Positions 7,307-16,387 are shown, numbered from the stretch's first letter. The stretch is DNA of 36,357 nucleotides from Gammaproteobacteria bacterium (GCA_024275915.1 JAJRYG010000036.1:1-36357); one strand, 5' to 3'. Notes: generated from the letters alone by a model not told the origin. Program-made: numbers and translations.

Positions 7307-8617
7307 TCAGTCGCTGTCTTCCTCTGCGTTGCCGTTTTTCATTTCGTCCTTGCTGTCCATTTCATTCTCCTCATCCCTTTCAATCTTGCGGGCGGTATAG
7401 CTGCCATCATCGTTCGTGTATGCATGGGCTTCAATGTAGTTGCCTTGTGACAGGTCCGTCAGATTGAAATGATAATCCTTGTCCATGCTTTCATCTTTCA
7501 TGATGGTGTCGTTGTCGACATGGATGACACTGCCATTTTCCAGGGTGATGGTACCGATGTTGGTATCTTCGACGGTGACCGAGGCGATGATGCCTTTGAG
7601 TTCAGCCTTGTCACTGGCCTTTATGGTCTTGATTTCGATTTCCTTGGCAACCAGCTGCTCATCACTGTCATACCTGGCTTCGACCTTGACCACCATGCCG
7701 ACTTCGATAACCTCAGCCGAGTCGTCATCGAACTCGGTGTCGTCGCTCATGAGGATTTTCTCGTCATTGACGGTTATACTGGTGTCAGAGACGGCCGTGA
7801 CCTTGCCACTGATTTCATATTCATCACCTTCATCACCGTGATGGTCTTCGTAACCTTTGCTTTCCTGCTCGATTTTCGAGGCGACGAGTTGATTGTCGCT
7901 GTTGAGGCCTTCGGTACTTTTGACTTCGACATACATGTCATTGCGGATACCCTCGGGAAAATCATCGAGTATGGCGCCGCTGTAGTTGACAGTAAGCAGA
8001 CCAATGTCGAAGGTCTTGGCAGAGGGATCGTGGTTGTTGACCCGGCCCTTGATTTCCATGCCATCACTGTGCGCGGCCAGGTACTCGGCAAGGTCGGCGG
8101 CTATGACTTCGATGCGGGTTGCCGTGACTTCACCCTGGCCGGTGGAATAGCCACTGACTTCGATGATGTTGCCCTTGGCAATGAGGCTGATGTCGCTAAT
8201 CCCGGTAACCCTGCTTTCGAATACCGTATCGGCATCCACGGTAACAGTAACGCCAAGGACGTTGAGTGTACCGGTTGTCTCACCGCTGGGAATGTTGTTT
8301 TCAAGAACCACGGCTTCGACGTCATCGGCAAAACGGACTTCTGCGGCGGCGCCATCGGCATCTTTCAGTACATCGACCATCATGCCAACGCGTAGATCCG
8401 ATTCGCTTGCGGGTTTGCCTTCGATATAGATTCTGGCCTTGTCGGTCTTGATTTCAGTGCCATTGACATAGATGCTGCCAAACGCAGTAATGGGACCACT
8501 GGTGACTGAAACCGGCAGGGTTGTGACATCGGAGGATGAGCTGCCTCCGCCACAGGCGCTCAAGCCAAGCAGAATGCTCAGGCTCATCCCGGTCAAGATA
8601 AATCGCTTGTTGTTCAT
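7307..8617 (-). CDS. DUF5666-repeat lipoprotein
   Basis: The 436-residue product begins with a lipoprotein signal (lipobox LSAC, Cys22), followed by GGGSSSS, a linker typical of outer-membrane or surface lipoproteins; residue +2 is Gly, not the Asp that retains lipoproteins in the inner membrane. The body consists of several copies of a beta-rich module seen in DUF5666 proteins (GPITAFGSIYVNG..., LRVGMMVDV, VTATRIEV, ISGKVTAVSDTSITVND, VGMVVKVEA). The tail is very acidic and charged (ERDEENEMDSKDEMKNG). DUF5666 has no settled function; an OB-like or S1-like fold has been suggested by its VGxxVxV pattern, and that is inference here. GAGG lies 9 bases before the ATG. A promoter candidate lies at 8734-8762 and a terminator at 7228-7269, so it looks like a single-gene unit. 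Confidence 0.85.
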   Translation of the reverse strand: MNNKRFILTGMSLSILLGLSACGGGSSSSDVTTLPVSVTSGPITAFGSIYVNGTEIKTDKARIYIEGKPASESDLRVGMMVDVLKDADGAAAEVRFADDVEAVVLENNIPSGETTGTLNVLGVTVTVDADTVFESRVTGISDISLIAKGNIIEVSGYSTGQGEVTATRIEVIAADLAEYLAAHSDGMEIKGRVNNHDPSAKTFDIGLLTVNYSGAILDDFPEGIRNDMYVEVKSTEGLNSDNQLVASKIEQESKGYEDHHGDEGDEYEISGKVTAVSDTSITVNDEKILMSDDTEFDDDSAEVIEVGMVVKVEARYDSDEQLVAKEIEIKTIKASDKAELKGIIASVTVEDTNIGTITLENGSVIHVDNDTIMKDESMDKDYHFNLTDLSQGNYIEAHAYTNDDGSYTARKIERDEENEMDSKDEMKNGNAEEDSD

Positions 8618-8953
8618 GGTGCGTTCCTCATGCTAATTTCGTATCGAAAGCGTATCGATGAGACGAATAATCGCATCTCTCTGACAGGTAACACGCTGAA
8701 TGGGCCAATAGGGTTCCCTCTCCAGACCGCCGCAGATAATGATTGCGGCTTCTGAGCGTCAATTTGAGAATAAAGTATGAGTTGACAGCCTGTTGTGAGG
8801 CCTGCCACGCCGGCATGGGGGCTATGGGGGGTGGGGCGTTGAGATGGGTGACAGGGGGTATTCGGGATCAGGGCACAAGGCTCTGATCCCGGCCTCGGTA
8901 TCCGTCTTTTTTCAACATCCTGCTAAAGGTGTAGCGATATTCGGACCGGCGGT
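8618..8953. other. Intergenic region upstream of the DUF5666 lipoprotein gene
   Basis: About 336 bases with no supported gene. It contains the promoter candidate at 8734-8762. Close to its right end, at about 8907-8923, is TTTTTTCAACATCCTGC, a 17-base string that recurs in the opposite orientation at 509-525 near the terminator of the large exported-protein gene. GC-rich, G-run sequence lies at 8815-8870. Nothing else recognisable. Confidence 0.4.
8734..8762 (-). promoter_or_regulatory. Sigma70-type promoter for the DUF5666 lipoprotein
   Basis: On the minus strand TTGACG and TTATCT are spaced by 17 bases. Transcription would begin near 8727, leaving a leader of roughly 110 nt before the ATG at 8617. 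Sequence match only. Confidence 0.45.
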
Positions 8954-9214
8954 TTAGAGACGATTCTTGATACGGGTAAAACCTTCCTTGATTTCCTCGC
9001 CGAGCAGCTTGGCGGCTTCCCATACATCATCGGCCACATCGCCAGCCTCTTTGAGTGCAGGATCGATTTTGGTTTCCAGGCTGGACAATTTTTTTTCCAT
9101 CTCGTGCCATTCGTCTTGCAGCTCGGCTTTGCCAAGTTCAATCTGTACCCGCAGTTCATCACGTTTCTGCTTGAGATCCTGCCAGAGTTCTTCGATAAGG
9201 TCTTTGTCCGTCAT
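8954..9214 (-). CDS. Small charged coiled-coil protein of unknown function
   Basis: This 86-residue protein is almost entirely predicted helix with heptad-like spacing and many Lys/Glu residues (LKQKRDELRVQIELGKAEL, KLSSLETKIDPALKE). It has no signal peptide, no membrane segment and no cysteine. The ATG at 9214 is preceded by GGGG at about 8 bases, a weak ribosome site. A plausible but poor promoter lies just upstream, where a 6-5-6 inverted repeat CTAAAT/ATTTAG (9258-9274) occurs. The family is not recognised; similar short helical proteins are often stress-related or scaffold proteins, but nothing here shows that. Coding potential is supported by amphipathic regularity rather than by a known domain. 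Confidence 0.65.
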   Translation of the reverse strand: MTDKDLIEELWQDLKQKRDELRVQIELGKAELQDEWHEMEKKLSSLETKIDPALKEAGDVADDVWEAAKLLGEEIKEGFTRIKNRL

Positions 9215-9368
9215 TGTTTCTGCCCCGTGTTTTGATGATTAAAAATGAAAAGGTTTGCTAAATAGCTAATTTAGATATAGGGGCGCGCGGGCCAATTCCA
9301 AGCACGGCGGTACAGATGGTGCAGTCCCGCACCTTGGTTCCGGACCAGGGAGGGCAGCTGGGGGTGAG

Positions 9369-9551
9369 CTAGCTGAAAATATCAGGCTCCGTGCCCATTT
9401 GCAGATAATGAAGATAGATCAGCACGATGCCGGCGATGAACAGACTGGCTCCGATGACCAGCGTAACCAGGCTCATGCCCATGGCAGAGAGCAGCAGTCC
9501 GGCGGTGATCATGATGATACCCAGGTACTCGATGGCAGCTTTCTGTAGCAT
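9369..9551 (-). CDS. Two-helix small membrane protein
   Basis: The ATG at 9551 is preceded by GGAGGA at ideal spacing and gives 60 residues: a short N-terminal segment (MLQKAAIEYL), two hydrophobic helices (about 11-28 and 29-48) joined by a tight turn, and a short polar tail (QMGTEPDIFS). An upstream in-frame start lacks a ribosome site. The protein should sit in the inner membrane as a hairpin. No family is recognised. A strong promoter candidate at 9664-9692 points at it, with a leader of about 105 nt. The IS66 remnant begins directly upstream of that promoter. Confidence 0.7.
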   Translation of the reverse strand: MLQKAAIEYLGIIMITAGLLLSAMGMSLVTLVIGASLFIAGIVLIYLHYLQMGTEPDIFS

Positions 9552-9663
9552 GCTTGTTTCCTCCGGTATTGTTTGTGACAAGCGCCCAGGATCACGAATC
9601 ACATCCGGTTGATTTTACAGGGGATTATCCTCAAAACGTGAAACGCATCACAGTTTTGCAGAA

Positions 9664-9692
9664 TATATAGGAGATGACTGGAAATTTGTCAA
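9664..9692 (-). promoter_or_regulatory. Strong sigma70-type promoter for the two-helix membrane protein
   Basis: A perfect TTGACA is followed after 17 bases by TATATA (or after 19 by TATATT) on the minus strand. It is the best -35 match among the promoters noted in the window and lies just outside the IS66 remnant. Confidence 0.55.
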
Positions 9693-9704
9693 TCAGACGA
9701 GAGG

Positions 9705-10777
9705 GTGATTTCCCGGGTTGACGGGCAGGGCCGGTGTAACCGGTCAAACCCCGACGTACTTCCCCGCCTGCTGGTGGACAAGTTCGTTTACCACCTGCCG
9801 CTGTACCGCCAGCATCAACGCATAAAAGATGCCGGCATCACGCTCTCTCGCAGTACCCTGACCTACTGGGTGCAACGCACCAGCGACCTGCTGCGGCCCA
9901 TCCATGATGCACAACTTCAGCACATCCTGCTAAGCCGGGTGCTGGCCATGGACGAGACGCCCATCAAGGCCGGACGCAAGAAGAAGGGGAAAATGCAGTC
10001 CACCTGGTTCTGGCCACTGTATGGCGAGGACGATGAACTGGCGTTCACCTGGTCGAAGAGCCGGGGTACGGCCCATGTGGAACAGCAGCTCGGAGACTTC
10101 GAGGGGGCCTCCTCACCGATGGCTATGCCGCCTACGACAAATATGCCCGAAACAGGCCCCAGATCACTGCGGCTCAGTGTTGGTCGCATGCACGCCGTTA
10201 CTTCGTCAAGGCCGAAAACCATGAGCCGGAAGCTGTGGCCCAGACACTGGAGCAAATCGGTGTCCTCTACGCGGTAGAGCGGGAAATCCGGGGGCGAGAA
10301 CTTGACGCCGAACAGGTGCTGAAACTGCGCACCACAAAGAGCCATCCCATTGCTGAGGCCTTCTTTGCCTGGTGCCATGAACAACGAAGCCGCACCGACC
10401 TGGTCAACAGCAATCCCCTGGCCCGGGCACTGACCTATGTCGCCAATCACCAGGAGCATCTCAAGGGGTACCTGGGCGATCCCGATGTACCCATCGACAC
10501 CAACCACCTTGAGCGAGCCCTGCGGGTCATCCCCATGGGACGGAAGAACTGGATGTTCTGTTGGAGCGAGGTGGGTGCGGAACAGGTGGGGGTCAACCAG
10601 AGCCTGCTGACCACCTGTCGGTTACAGGGGATCGACCCCTACACCTGCCTGGTGGATGTGCTGCAGCGCGTCGACCTGCACGCGGCCAGTGAAGTCGCGG
10701 AGCTGACACCGAGGGTTTGGAAAGAGAAGTTCGCGGAGGATCCATTTCAATCTGACTTGGCTCTCCTGCGTCAATAA
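9705..10777 (+). pseudogene. tnpC: IS66-family transposase TnpC, 5'-truncated and frameshifted
   Basis: From about 9760 the frame matches the C-terminal two thirds of the IS66 DDE transposase (LLVDKFVYHLPLYRQHQR, then LAMDETPIKAG with the first catalytic Asp). After EQQLGDFEG the frame is lost. It resumes one frame over as LLTDGYAAYDKYARNRPQ (second Asp), continuing through TNHLERALRVIPMGRKNW (catalytic Glu) to the normal C-terminus VWKEKFAEDPFQSDLALLRQ. Restoring one base between 10107 and 10108 (GGGG|CCTCCTC) rejoins the frames. The N-terminal helix-turn-helix and zinc region, tnpA, tnpB and the left end are missing. The element is therefore dead. It is the only plus-strand coding remnant in the left half of the window. 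Confidence 0.92.
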
Positions 10778-10783
10778 CGTTTT

Positions 10784-10798
10784 GTAATGACCACTTAC
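10784..10798 (+). repeat. Probable right terminal repeat of the IS66 remnant
   Basis: Seven bases after the transposase stop the sequence GTAATGACCACTTAC occurs. Read inward from the outside it begins GTAAGTGGTCATTAC, in keeping with the GTAA start of IS66 terminal repeats. The left copy is lost, so it cannot be confirmed by pairing. Confidence 0.45.
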
Positions 10799-10891
10799 GG
10801 GCCGGTGAAGGCCGCTGGTGGAAAAGGCGGGCTGGGTGATGGGCAGGATGTGGGGGAGGGACTGACCCATCAGGGTTGGAGGGTGACAGTT

Positions 10892-11194
10892 TTATGCGTC
10901 AGTGGCGGCCTTGAGGTTAACCTGCAGTTTCAGTTTGCCAAGGTTTACGATATCACCATTGTGCAGAGTGTGCTTTAGCGATTTTTTTCCATTGACGTAA
11001 ACGCCATTGGTGCTATCGAGATCCTCGATATAGGAGGCATTCTGGTAGGTAAAGATACGGGCATGGTGGGCACTGACCGTGGTGTCGGCAAGATGGAGAT
11101 CGTTGTCCTCAGCACGGCCGAGTGATACGGTGCCATCTTCGAGCATCACTGTGCCAAAATATCTGTCGTTGTTACTCCATTTTATTTGTGGCAT
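10892..11194 (-). CDS. Stand-alone FHA-domain protein
   Basis: The 100-residue product is essentially one forkhead-associated domain. The conserved positions are present: SLGR at 24-27, the phosphothreonine-contacting Ser41 with His44 (VSAHHA), and the DSTNGVYVNG strand-loop at 60-69. FHA domains bind phosphothreonine peptides and are often partners of Ser/Thr kinases or secretion systems; no kinase, phosphatase or secretion gene is near. The chosen ATG (11194) begins MPQIKWSNN, and GGGAG lies 10 bases upstream; a longer frame to 11299 is hydrophobic-poor, lacks a ribosome site and is not part of the fold. It is cytosolic by lack of signal or membrane segment. It lies between the IS66 remnant and the acyltransferase fusion. 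Confidence 0.85.
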   Translation of the reverse strand: MPQIKWSNNDRYFGTVMLEDGTVSLGRAEDNDLHLADTTVSAHHARIFTYQNASYIEDLDSTNGVYVNGKKSLKHTLHNGDIVNLGKLKLQVNLKAATDA

Positions 11195-11588
11195 AAACAG
11201 CAAACTCCCATGTTGTTTTTTTAACGGAAAAGCTGTACTGATTATCGACGCAGTGGCACAGTTATTAAATCGATATTTGTTAAATATATGTAAAAACACC
11301 GGCCAGTAAAAGTGTCTGCTTGAATCTGCTTCTTCATGCCTATAACCTTGTATATAGTCGTAGCCATTGTGGCCGAGAACAGTTCACTTAAAAGTACCAG
11401 ATGGCGTCAGCGTGTGGCCACAAGCAAAATGCACAGCAAGAGAGAAATGGCATGAATGGCAGCCTGCCCCGTTTGTTGATGCTGCGATCCTTTTGCACGT
11501 GTGTTCCATCCCTGTCGCTTTTGCCGATGGCGAATTGATGGCAGGGCATCCGTTTGTGCATGAACTGCGGGCCGTGGAATCTGCTCGC
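11195..11588. other. Intergenic region between the FHA gene and the acyltransferase fusion
   Basis: About 394 bases. The half near the FHA gene is AT-rich (11200-11300) and probably holds its promoter, but no box pair is convincing. The other half is GC-rich and has only short open frames without family likeness or ribosome sites. No terminator hairpin with a T run was found after the stop at 11589. Confidence 0.4.
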
Positions 11589-14500
11589 TCAGCTTCCTGC
11601 TTTGGCGATGGCAATTTCCCTAGCGCGCCTGAAGTCGGTTTTGCCGCTGCCAAGCCTGGGAATCTGTTCGAGTTTTATCAGCACAGAGGGTTTCATCAAT
11701 GGCTTGAGACTGGCCGCCAGCAGGGCGGCATCGATGTCCGCCTCATCGATGTGACCGGCAAACAGCAATACGATCTTTTCATCTTTCCTGCCATCGGCAA
11801 TGGCGGTGGTCGTGATTTCAATCTCATCCGGCAACTGTGACGACAGACTGTCTTCGATGGCACCCAGGCTTATCATCTCGCCACCGATTTTTGCAAAACG
11901 GGAGTAGCGATCGACAATGGTGAGGAAGCCGTCTTCATCAAGGTGGCCCTTGTCACCGCTCTTGTACCAGCGTTTGCCATCGAGCTCGACAATCACTTCA
12001 CGGGTTTTTTCCTCGTCATCGAGATAACCGAGCATGACCTGGGTTCCGCCAATGAGGATCAGGCCATCTTCATTGGCCGGCAGTTCCTCGAGGCTGTCGG
12101 GATCGACAATGCGGAAGCTGCTGCCCGGCAGGGGCAGACCCACGGTGCCCGGCTTGTGGCCAATCTGGATCTGCCAGTCGCTGGTATCGAGTCGATCGGG
12201 CAGGTTGACGCTGGCCACCGGGGTGGTTTCGGTGGTGCCATAACCTTCGTAGATGGTCTTGTTGAACTTGCGTTCAAAACCCTCGCGCACCTCGGCATTC
12301 ATCTTTTCGGCCCCGGCCACTACCAGCCGCAGGGATTCGAGCATGATGGGATGAATTCGTGTGTTGCGGACATGGAGGCGCAGGAAGGTCGAGGTGGCAA
12401 AGAAAATGGTCACCTGGTGGCGGGCAATGGCCCTGGCGATGTTGAGCACATCGGCGGGATCGGAATGGAAAATCACCGGGATCCCTTCGATGAGCGGCAA
12501 CAGGCCGGTGACGGTGAGACCAAAGGCATGAAACTGGGGCAGGCTAGCCATGATCACGTCGTGCTCCTGAACATCCAGTACGTCGGCCACCTGCTTGATG
12601 TTGCCCATGATGTTCTGGTGACTGAGCATTACCCCTTTGGGAGAGCCTTCACTGCCGCTTGAAAACAGGATTGCAGCCGGCTGATGAATGTCCACGGCTG
12701 TACCGAACAGCCAATAGAGCAGACGGCCCGGCAACAGGCGCACCATCAGCAGCAGGGTGATTTTTTTCAGCATGCCGATTTCATCACGCAGCTCTTCCAG
12801 GTAGAAGACCTCGAGTCTGTCGAGCAGGGGCTGCAGATCGATGCCGCGTTTTTCGAGCTTGTCGATGAAACGCCGTGAGGTATAGAGGCTTTTCAGTTCT
12901 GCCTTGTCCGCCGCATCACACAGGGCAGCGACACTTGCTGTGTAGTTGAGGTTGACCACCGTCCGGCCCAGCAGCAGTACGGCCATGTTGGTCAGCATGC
13001 TGGCACTACTGGTGGGCAACAACAGGCCGATGTTCTGTTCCCTGCTGCGCTTGCGGATCAGGTGGGAAAAGCCCAGGCAGGCGCTCAGGGCCCGGTGACC
13101 ACTCAAGGGGATGCCGCCAACGGCATCGCGCATGCACAGCTGTTTGCCCTGTGCCTTCACGGTGCGGATCCAGGCCAGTGCGGCCGGGTCTAGGGTTCGG
13201 GTATAGCCTTGCCAGGCTTCGATGGACAGATCGAAGACGCGGTTCTTGACTTCCGGTGCCTTGCTGTGAATATCGATGGCTGGCCCGAAGGCCACGATGA
13301 TGTCTCGGCGCAGACCCTGGTGGCGCAGTGACCTCAGGCGTGAACTGGAACGGGAGAAATAACTGCCCCACAGGCCACGCAGGTAGAAAGGCAGGATGAC
13401 ACCTTCGACACCCTCCACCGTGCGCTCGAAGCCGGTCTTGAATACCCCAAGCTGGCCATTGCGGCTGATGGCTCCTTCGGGAAACATGCACACCACTTCG
13501 CCTTCCTTTAGCAGCTGGTTGATGTGGGCAAGGGCTTCCTTGCTCTGGCCGCAGGCAATGGGAATGACGCCGAATATATCGAGAAACCATTTCAGGTACC
13601 AGCGTTCATAGTAGGCGCGGTGCATGACGAAGTGAACCGGACGCGGGCAGGCGATCTGGATCATCGCCCAGTCCAGCCAGCTGATGTGGTTGCCCAGCAT
13701 CAGCACGCCGCCATGGCCGGGCAGGTTCTCGAATCCCTCCACTCGAATGCGGTACCGGCCGGCAAACAGGTGGCTGATGATCAGACGGATCATCGACTGG
13801 GGCAGATACCAGACCGTGTAGATGGCCCCGGCCAGGGCGATGAGGGTCAGCAGGTGAAACAGGCCGACACTGTCGATGCCGTACTGGGCAATGAGGATGG
13901 TCATGGCCAGGAAGCCGAGCATGACGATGTTCTGCACCCAGTTGTTGCCGGCCAGCACGGTACCCAGTTGATCGGCGGGGGCCTGGAACTGGATGATAGC
14001 GTTCAGTGGCACAATGAACATGCCCCCGAACAGCCCCATGGCGAGGATGTCCAGGCCCAGCAGCAGTACCGAGTCGAGTCGCGGAATGAGAAACAGGCTG
14101 ATGACCACGCCGACGGCACCAATGGCGACGAAGCCGGTTTCGATATAATGTTTGGAAGCCTTGCCGGCAATCAGTGAGCCAATGATAATGCCAATGCCTG
14201 AACTGGCCAGCAGGCCCTGGATGATCACCGTGTTGCTGATCTGCAGGGTTTCCTTGGCGAAAGCCGGAAACGAGGCCAGCACCACCTGGGACAGGCCCCA
14301 GAATACCGACAGGCCAACAATGGAGAGCCAGATGTTCCTGTTGGTACGGATGGTCTTGAGGTTGGTTCTGAGATACTGGCCGGTAAAATAGCGTCGGGCG
14401 ACAAAGGTCTTGCTGTCATTCCGGGGACGCAGCACCGGCAGGCGCAGGCTCAGCACAAACTCGATGATGGCAAAACCCACCAGCAACCAGCCAAGGGGTG

Positions 14501-15074
14501 CGATGAGTGGCAGCAATTCGCGGGCATCGTGATAGTAGTGCCCGGCCAGCCCCGCCTCGAACAGCATGGAGAAGACGAAGATGCCCAGCAAAATGGCAAC
14601 GATGGTGACGGCCTGGACGATGGCATTCATCTGCGCCAGTCGATCCTGCCCCACCAGCTCCTTGATGTAGCCGTATTTGGCCGGGGAATACAGGGCACTT
14701 TGTACCGCAAGCAGGAAGGTCATGGCAAAGGCCAGCTCGAACCAGCCCTGGTAGTAGGCAAAGGTGATCACCAGGGTGACGGGAATGGCCAGAAAGGCCG
14801 TGAGCCTCAGAATGTAAGGCTTGCGAAACCGGTCAGAAAGAAATCCCGAAGGGCTGAACAGCAGGATGAAAGGCAACAGGATCAGGCCATTGACGATGGC
14901 CGTGAGGATGATCTGGGTGTTGCCGTCGTAGACCTTGAACACCGTATTCTGCACGACAATCTTGTGGCCGAGATCGACAAAGGCATTGAGAAAGATCACC
15001 AGCAGGTAGGGGAAGAAGCCGGTGATGCGGCTGAGCCTGTCCAGTGAGTTGCTGTCGGTCTGTGTCGAGTCCAT
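11589..15074 (-). CDS. aas: LplT-PlsC-Aas fusion: lysophospholipid transporter / acyltransferase / acyl-ACP synthetase
   Basis: The 1161-residue protein joins three functions of lysophospholipid repair. Residues about 14-415 form an MFS transporter with twelve-helix character (SPAKYGYIKELVG, SPSGFLSDRFRKPYILR). Residues about 430-630 are a PlsC-type acyltransferase with the NHISWLDW (HX4D) motif near 459 and the FPEGAISRNGQL motif. The rest is an AMP-forming adenylation domain: SSGSEGSPKGVMLSHQN near 806, YEGYGTTETTPV near 945, YKSGDKGHLDEDGFL near 1038, and the C-terminal Lys in GSGKTDFRRA. In E. coli lplT and aas are adjacent separate genes; fused versions are known in other proteobacteria. 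Lysophosphatidylethanolamine would be flipped inward, re-acylated with fatty acid activated by the third domain. AGGA precedes the ATG by 7 bases. No operon partner is close. Confidence 0.93.
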   Translation of the reverse strand: MDSTQTDSNSLDRLSRITGFFPYLLVIFLNAFVDLGHKIVVQNTVFKVYDGNTQIILTAIVNGLILLPFILLFSPSGFLSDRFRKPYILRLTAFLAIPVTLVITFAYYQGWFELAFAMTFLLAVQSALYSPAKYGYIKELVGQDRLAQMNAIVQAVTIVAILLGIFVFSMLFEAGLAGHYYHDARELLPLIAPLGWLLVGFAIIEFVLSLRLPVLRPRNDSKTFVARRYFTGQYLRTNLKTIRTNRNIWLSIVGLSVFWGLSQVVLASFPAFAKETLQISNTVIIQGLLASSGIGIIIGSLIAGKASKHYIETGFVAIGAVGVVISLFLIPRLDSVLLLGLDILAMGLFGGMFIVPLNAIIQFQAPADQLGTVLAGNNWVQNIVMLGFLAMTILIAQYGIDSVGLFHLLTLIALAGAIYTVWYLPQSMIRLIISHLFAGRYRIRVEGFENLPGHGGVLMLGNHISWLDWAMIQIACPRPVHFVMHRAYYERWYLKWFLDIFGVIPIACGQSKEALAHINQLLKEGEVVCMFPEGAISRNGQLGVFKTGFERTVEGVEGVILPFYLRGLWGSYFSRSSSRLRSLRHQGLRRDIIVAFGPAIDIHSKAPEVKNRVFDLSIEAWQGYTRTLDPAALAWIRTVKAQGKQLCMRDAVGGIPLSGHRALSACLGFSHLIRKRSREQNIGLLLPTSSASMLTNMAVLLLGRTVVNLNYTASVAALCDAADKAELKSLYTSRRFIDKLEKRGIDLQPLLDRLEVFYLEELRDEIGMLKKITLLLMVRLLPGRLLYWLFGTAVDIHQPAAILFSSGSEGSPKGVMLSHQNIMGNIKQVADVLDVQEHDVIMASLPQFHAFGLTVTGLLPLIEGIPVIFHSDPADVLNIARAIARHQVTIFFATSTFLRLHVRNTRIHPIMLESLRLVVAGAEKMNAEVREGFERKFNKTIYEGYGTTETTPVASVNLPDRLDTSDWQIQIGHKPGTVGLPLPGSSFRIVDPDSLEELPANEDGLILIGGTQVMLGYLDDEEKTREVIVELDGKRWYKSGDKGHLDEDGFLTIVDRYSRFAKIGGEMISLGAIEDSLSSQLPDEIEITTTAIADGRKDEKIVLLFAGHIDEADIDAALLAASLKPLMKPSVLIKLEQIPRLGSGKTDFRRAREIAIAKAGS

Positions 15075-15322
15075 TTTTTATCCTGCAGCTTTCATGCCTG
15101 AAGACTAACCGCAAGTGGCTAAGACTGCCACTATTATTTAAATGGCTGTTTGCAGGCCTGCATCATGGAACAGGTTGCCACACCCGTTTTTCATTCAGGC
15201 GATGGGAGGCGGTGATACGTGGGAGATTGACAGGTGTTGAAACGAGCGAACGGGCCGAGTGGTGGACTGAGTTGCTGGGCTTGGGACGGCCCGGCCTTGC
15301 GGGCAGCCCTGCCCATGAATGA

Positions 15323-16387
15323 CTAGGTGTGGTATGGCTTGCTCAGCTCATGCACCGCTTCGACGAAGGCCCGGGCGTGCTCCGGATCCACATGCTGGTG
15401 AATGCCGTGGCCGAGGTTGAAGACATGACCGCTGCCCTTGCCGTAACTTTCGAGAATCGTGGCCACTTCCTGGCGAATGCGCTCTGGCGAGGCATACAGC
15501 ACACAGGGATCCATGTTGCCCTGCAGGGCCACCTTGTCACCTACCCGTTGACGGGCCAGGCCAATGTCCAGGGTCCAGTCCAGACCCAGTGCATCGGCAC
15601 CGGCTTCGGCCTGGCTCTCCAGCCACTGGCAACCACCCTTGCTGAACATGATGACCGGAATGCGCTGACCTTCATGGTCGCGTTTGAGTCCGGCCATGAT
15701 CTGCTGCATGTATTCGAGGGAGAAGTCCTTATAGTCACGGGTGGTGAGCACGCCACCCCAGGTATCGAAAATCATCACGGCCTGGGCGCCGGCTTCGATC
15801 TGGGCATTGAGGTATTCGATCACGGTCCTGGCCAGCACATCGAGAATCCGGTGCATCAGTTGGGGCTGCTCGTACATCATGCCTTTGACTTTTGCGAACT
15901 CCTTGCTGCTGCTGCCTTCCACCATGTAGGTGGCAAGAGTCCAGGGGCTGCCGGAAAAACCGATCAGGGGCACCCGGCCATCCAGTTCGCGGCGGATCAT
16001 GCTCACCGCATCCATCACATAGCCCAGCTCGCTGGCGATGTCCGGGACGGCAAGCTGCCGGATGTCCGCCTCGCTCTGCAGGGGCTTTTTGAAACGCGGG
16101 CCTTCACCCTCGGCAAAATACAGTCCCAGGCCCATGGCATCGGGGATGGTGAGGATGTCGGAAAAGAGGATGGCGGCATCGAGGGGAAAACGATCCAGCG
16201 GCTGGATGGTGACCTCGGTGGCCAGCTCGGGGGTCTTGCACAGGGTCATGAAGTCCCCAGCCCTGGCACGGGTGGCCTTGTATTCGGGCAGATAACGACC
16301 TGCCTGACGCATCATCCACACGGGTGTCATGTCTACAGGCTGCTTGAGCAGGGCGCGCAGGAAACGGTCGTTCTTCAGTTCAGTCAT
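15323..16387 (-). CDS. hemE: Uroporphyrinogen decarboxylase
   Basis: HemE converts uroporphyrinogen III to coproporphyrinogen III in the cytosol by removing four carboxyl groups, an early shared step of haem and sirohaem-side tetrapyrrole synthesis. The 354-residue length equals that of the E. coli enzyme. The signature [15 protein letters not shown] is at residues 22-36 and includes the conserved Arg pair; [16 protein letters not shown] and the C-terminal [15 protein letters not shown] with the conserved His are present. The ATG at 16387 was chosen over an upstream extension because it starts [14 protein letters not shown], the usual family start, although the ribosome site is poor. It lies 137 bases downstream of gltD, and a small GGGCAG/CTGCCC hairpin (15301-15314) follows the stop without a T run. 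Confidence 0.97.
   Translation of the reverse strand: MTELKNDRFLRALLKQPVDMTPVWMMRQAGRYLPEYKATRARAGDFMTLCKTPELATEVTIQPLDRFPLDAAILFSDILTIPDAMGLGLYFAEGEGPRFKKPLQSEADIRQLAVPDIASELGYVMDAVSMIRRELDGRVPLIGFSGSPWTLATYMVEGSSSKEFAKVKGMMYEQPQLMHRILDVLARTVIEYLNAQIEAGAQAVMIFDTWGGVLTTRDYKDFSLEYMQQIMAGLKRDHEGQRIPVIMFSKGGCQWLESQAEAGADALGLDWTLDIGLARQRVGDKVALQGNMDPCVLYASPERIRQEVATILESYGKGSGHVFNLGHGIHQHVDPEHARAFVEAVHELSKPYHT

Noticed and set aside
15301-15314. GGGCAG/CTGCCC hairpin after hemE as terminator
   Set aside because: Short stem, two-base loop and no T run.
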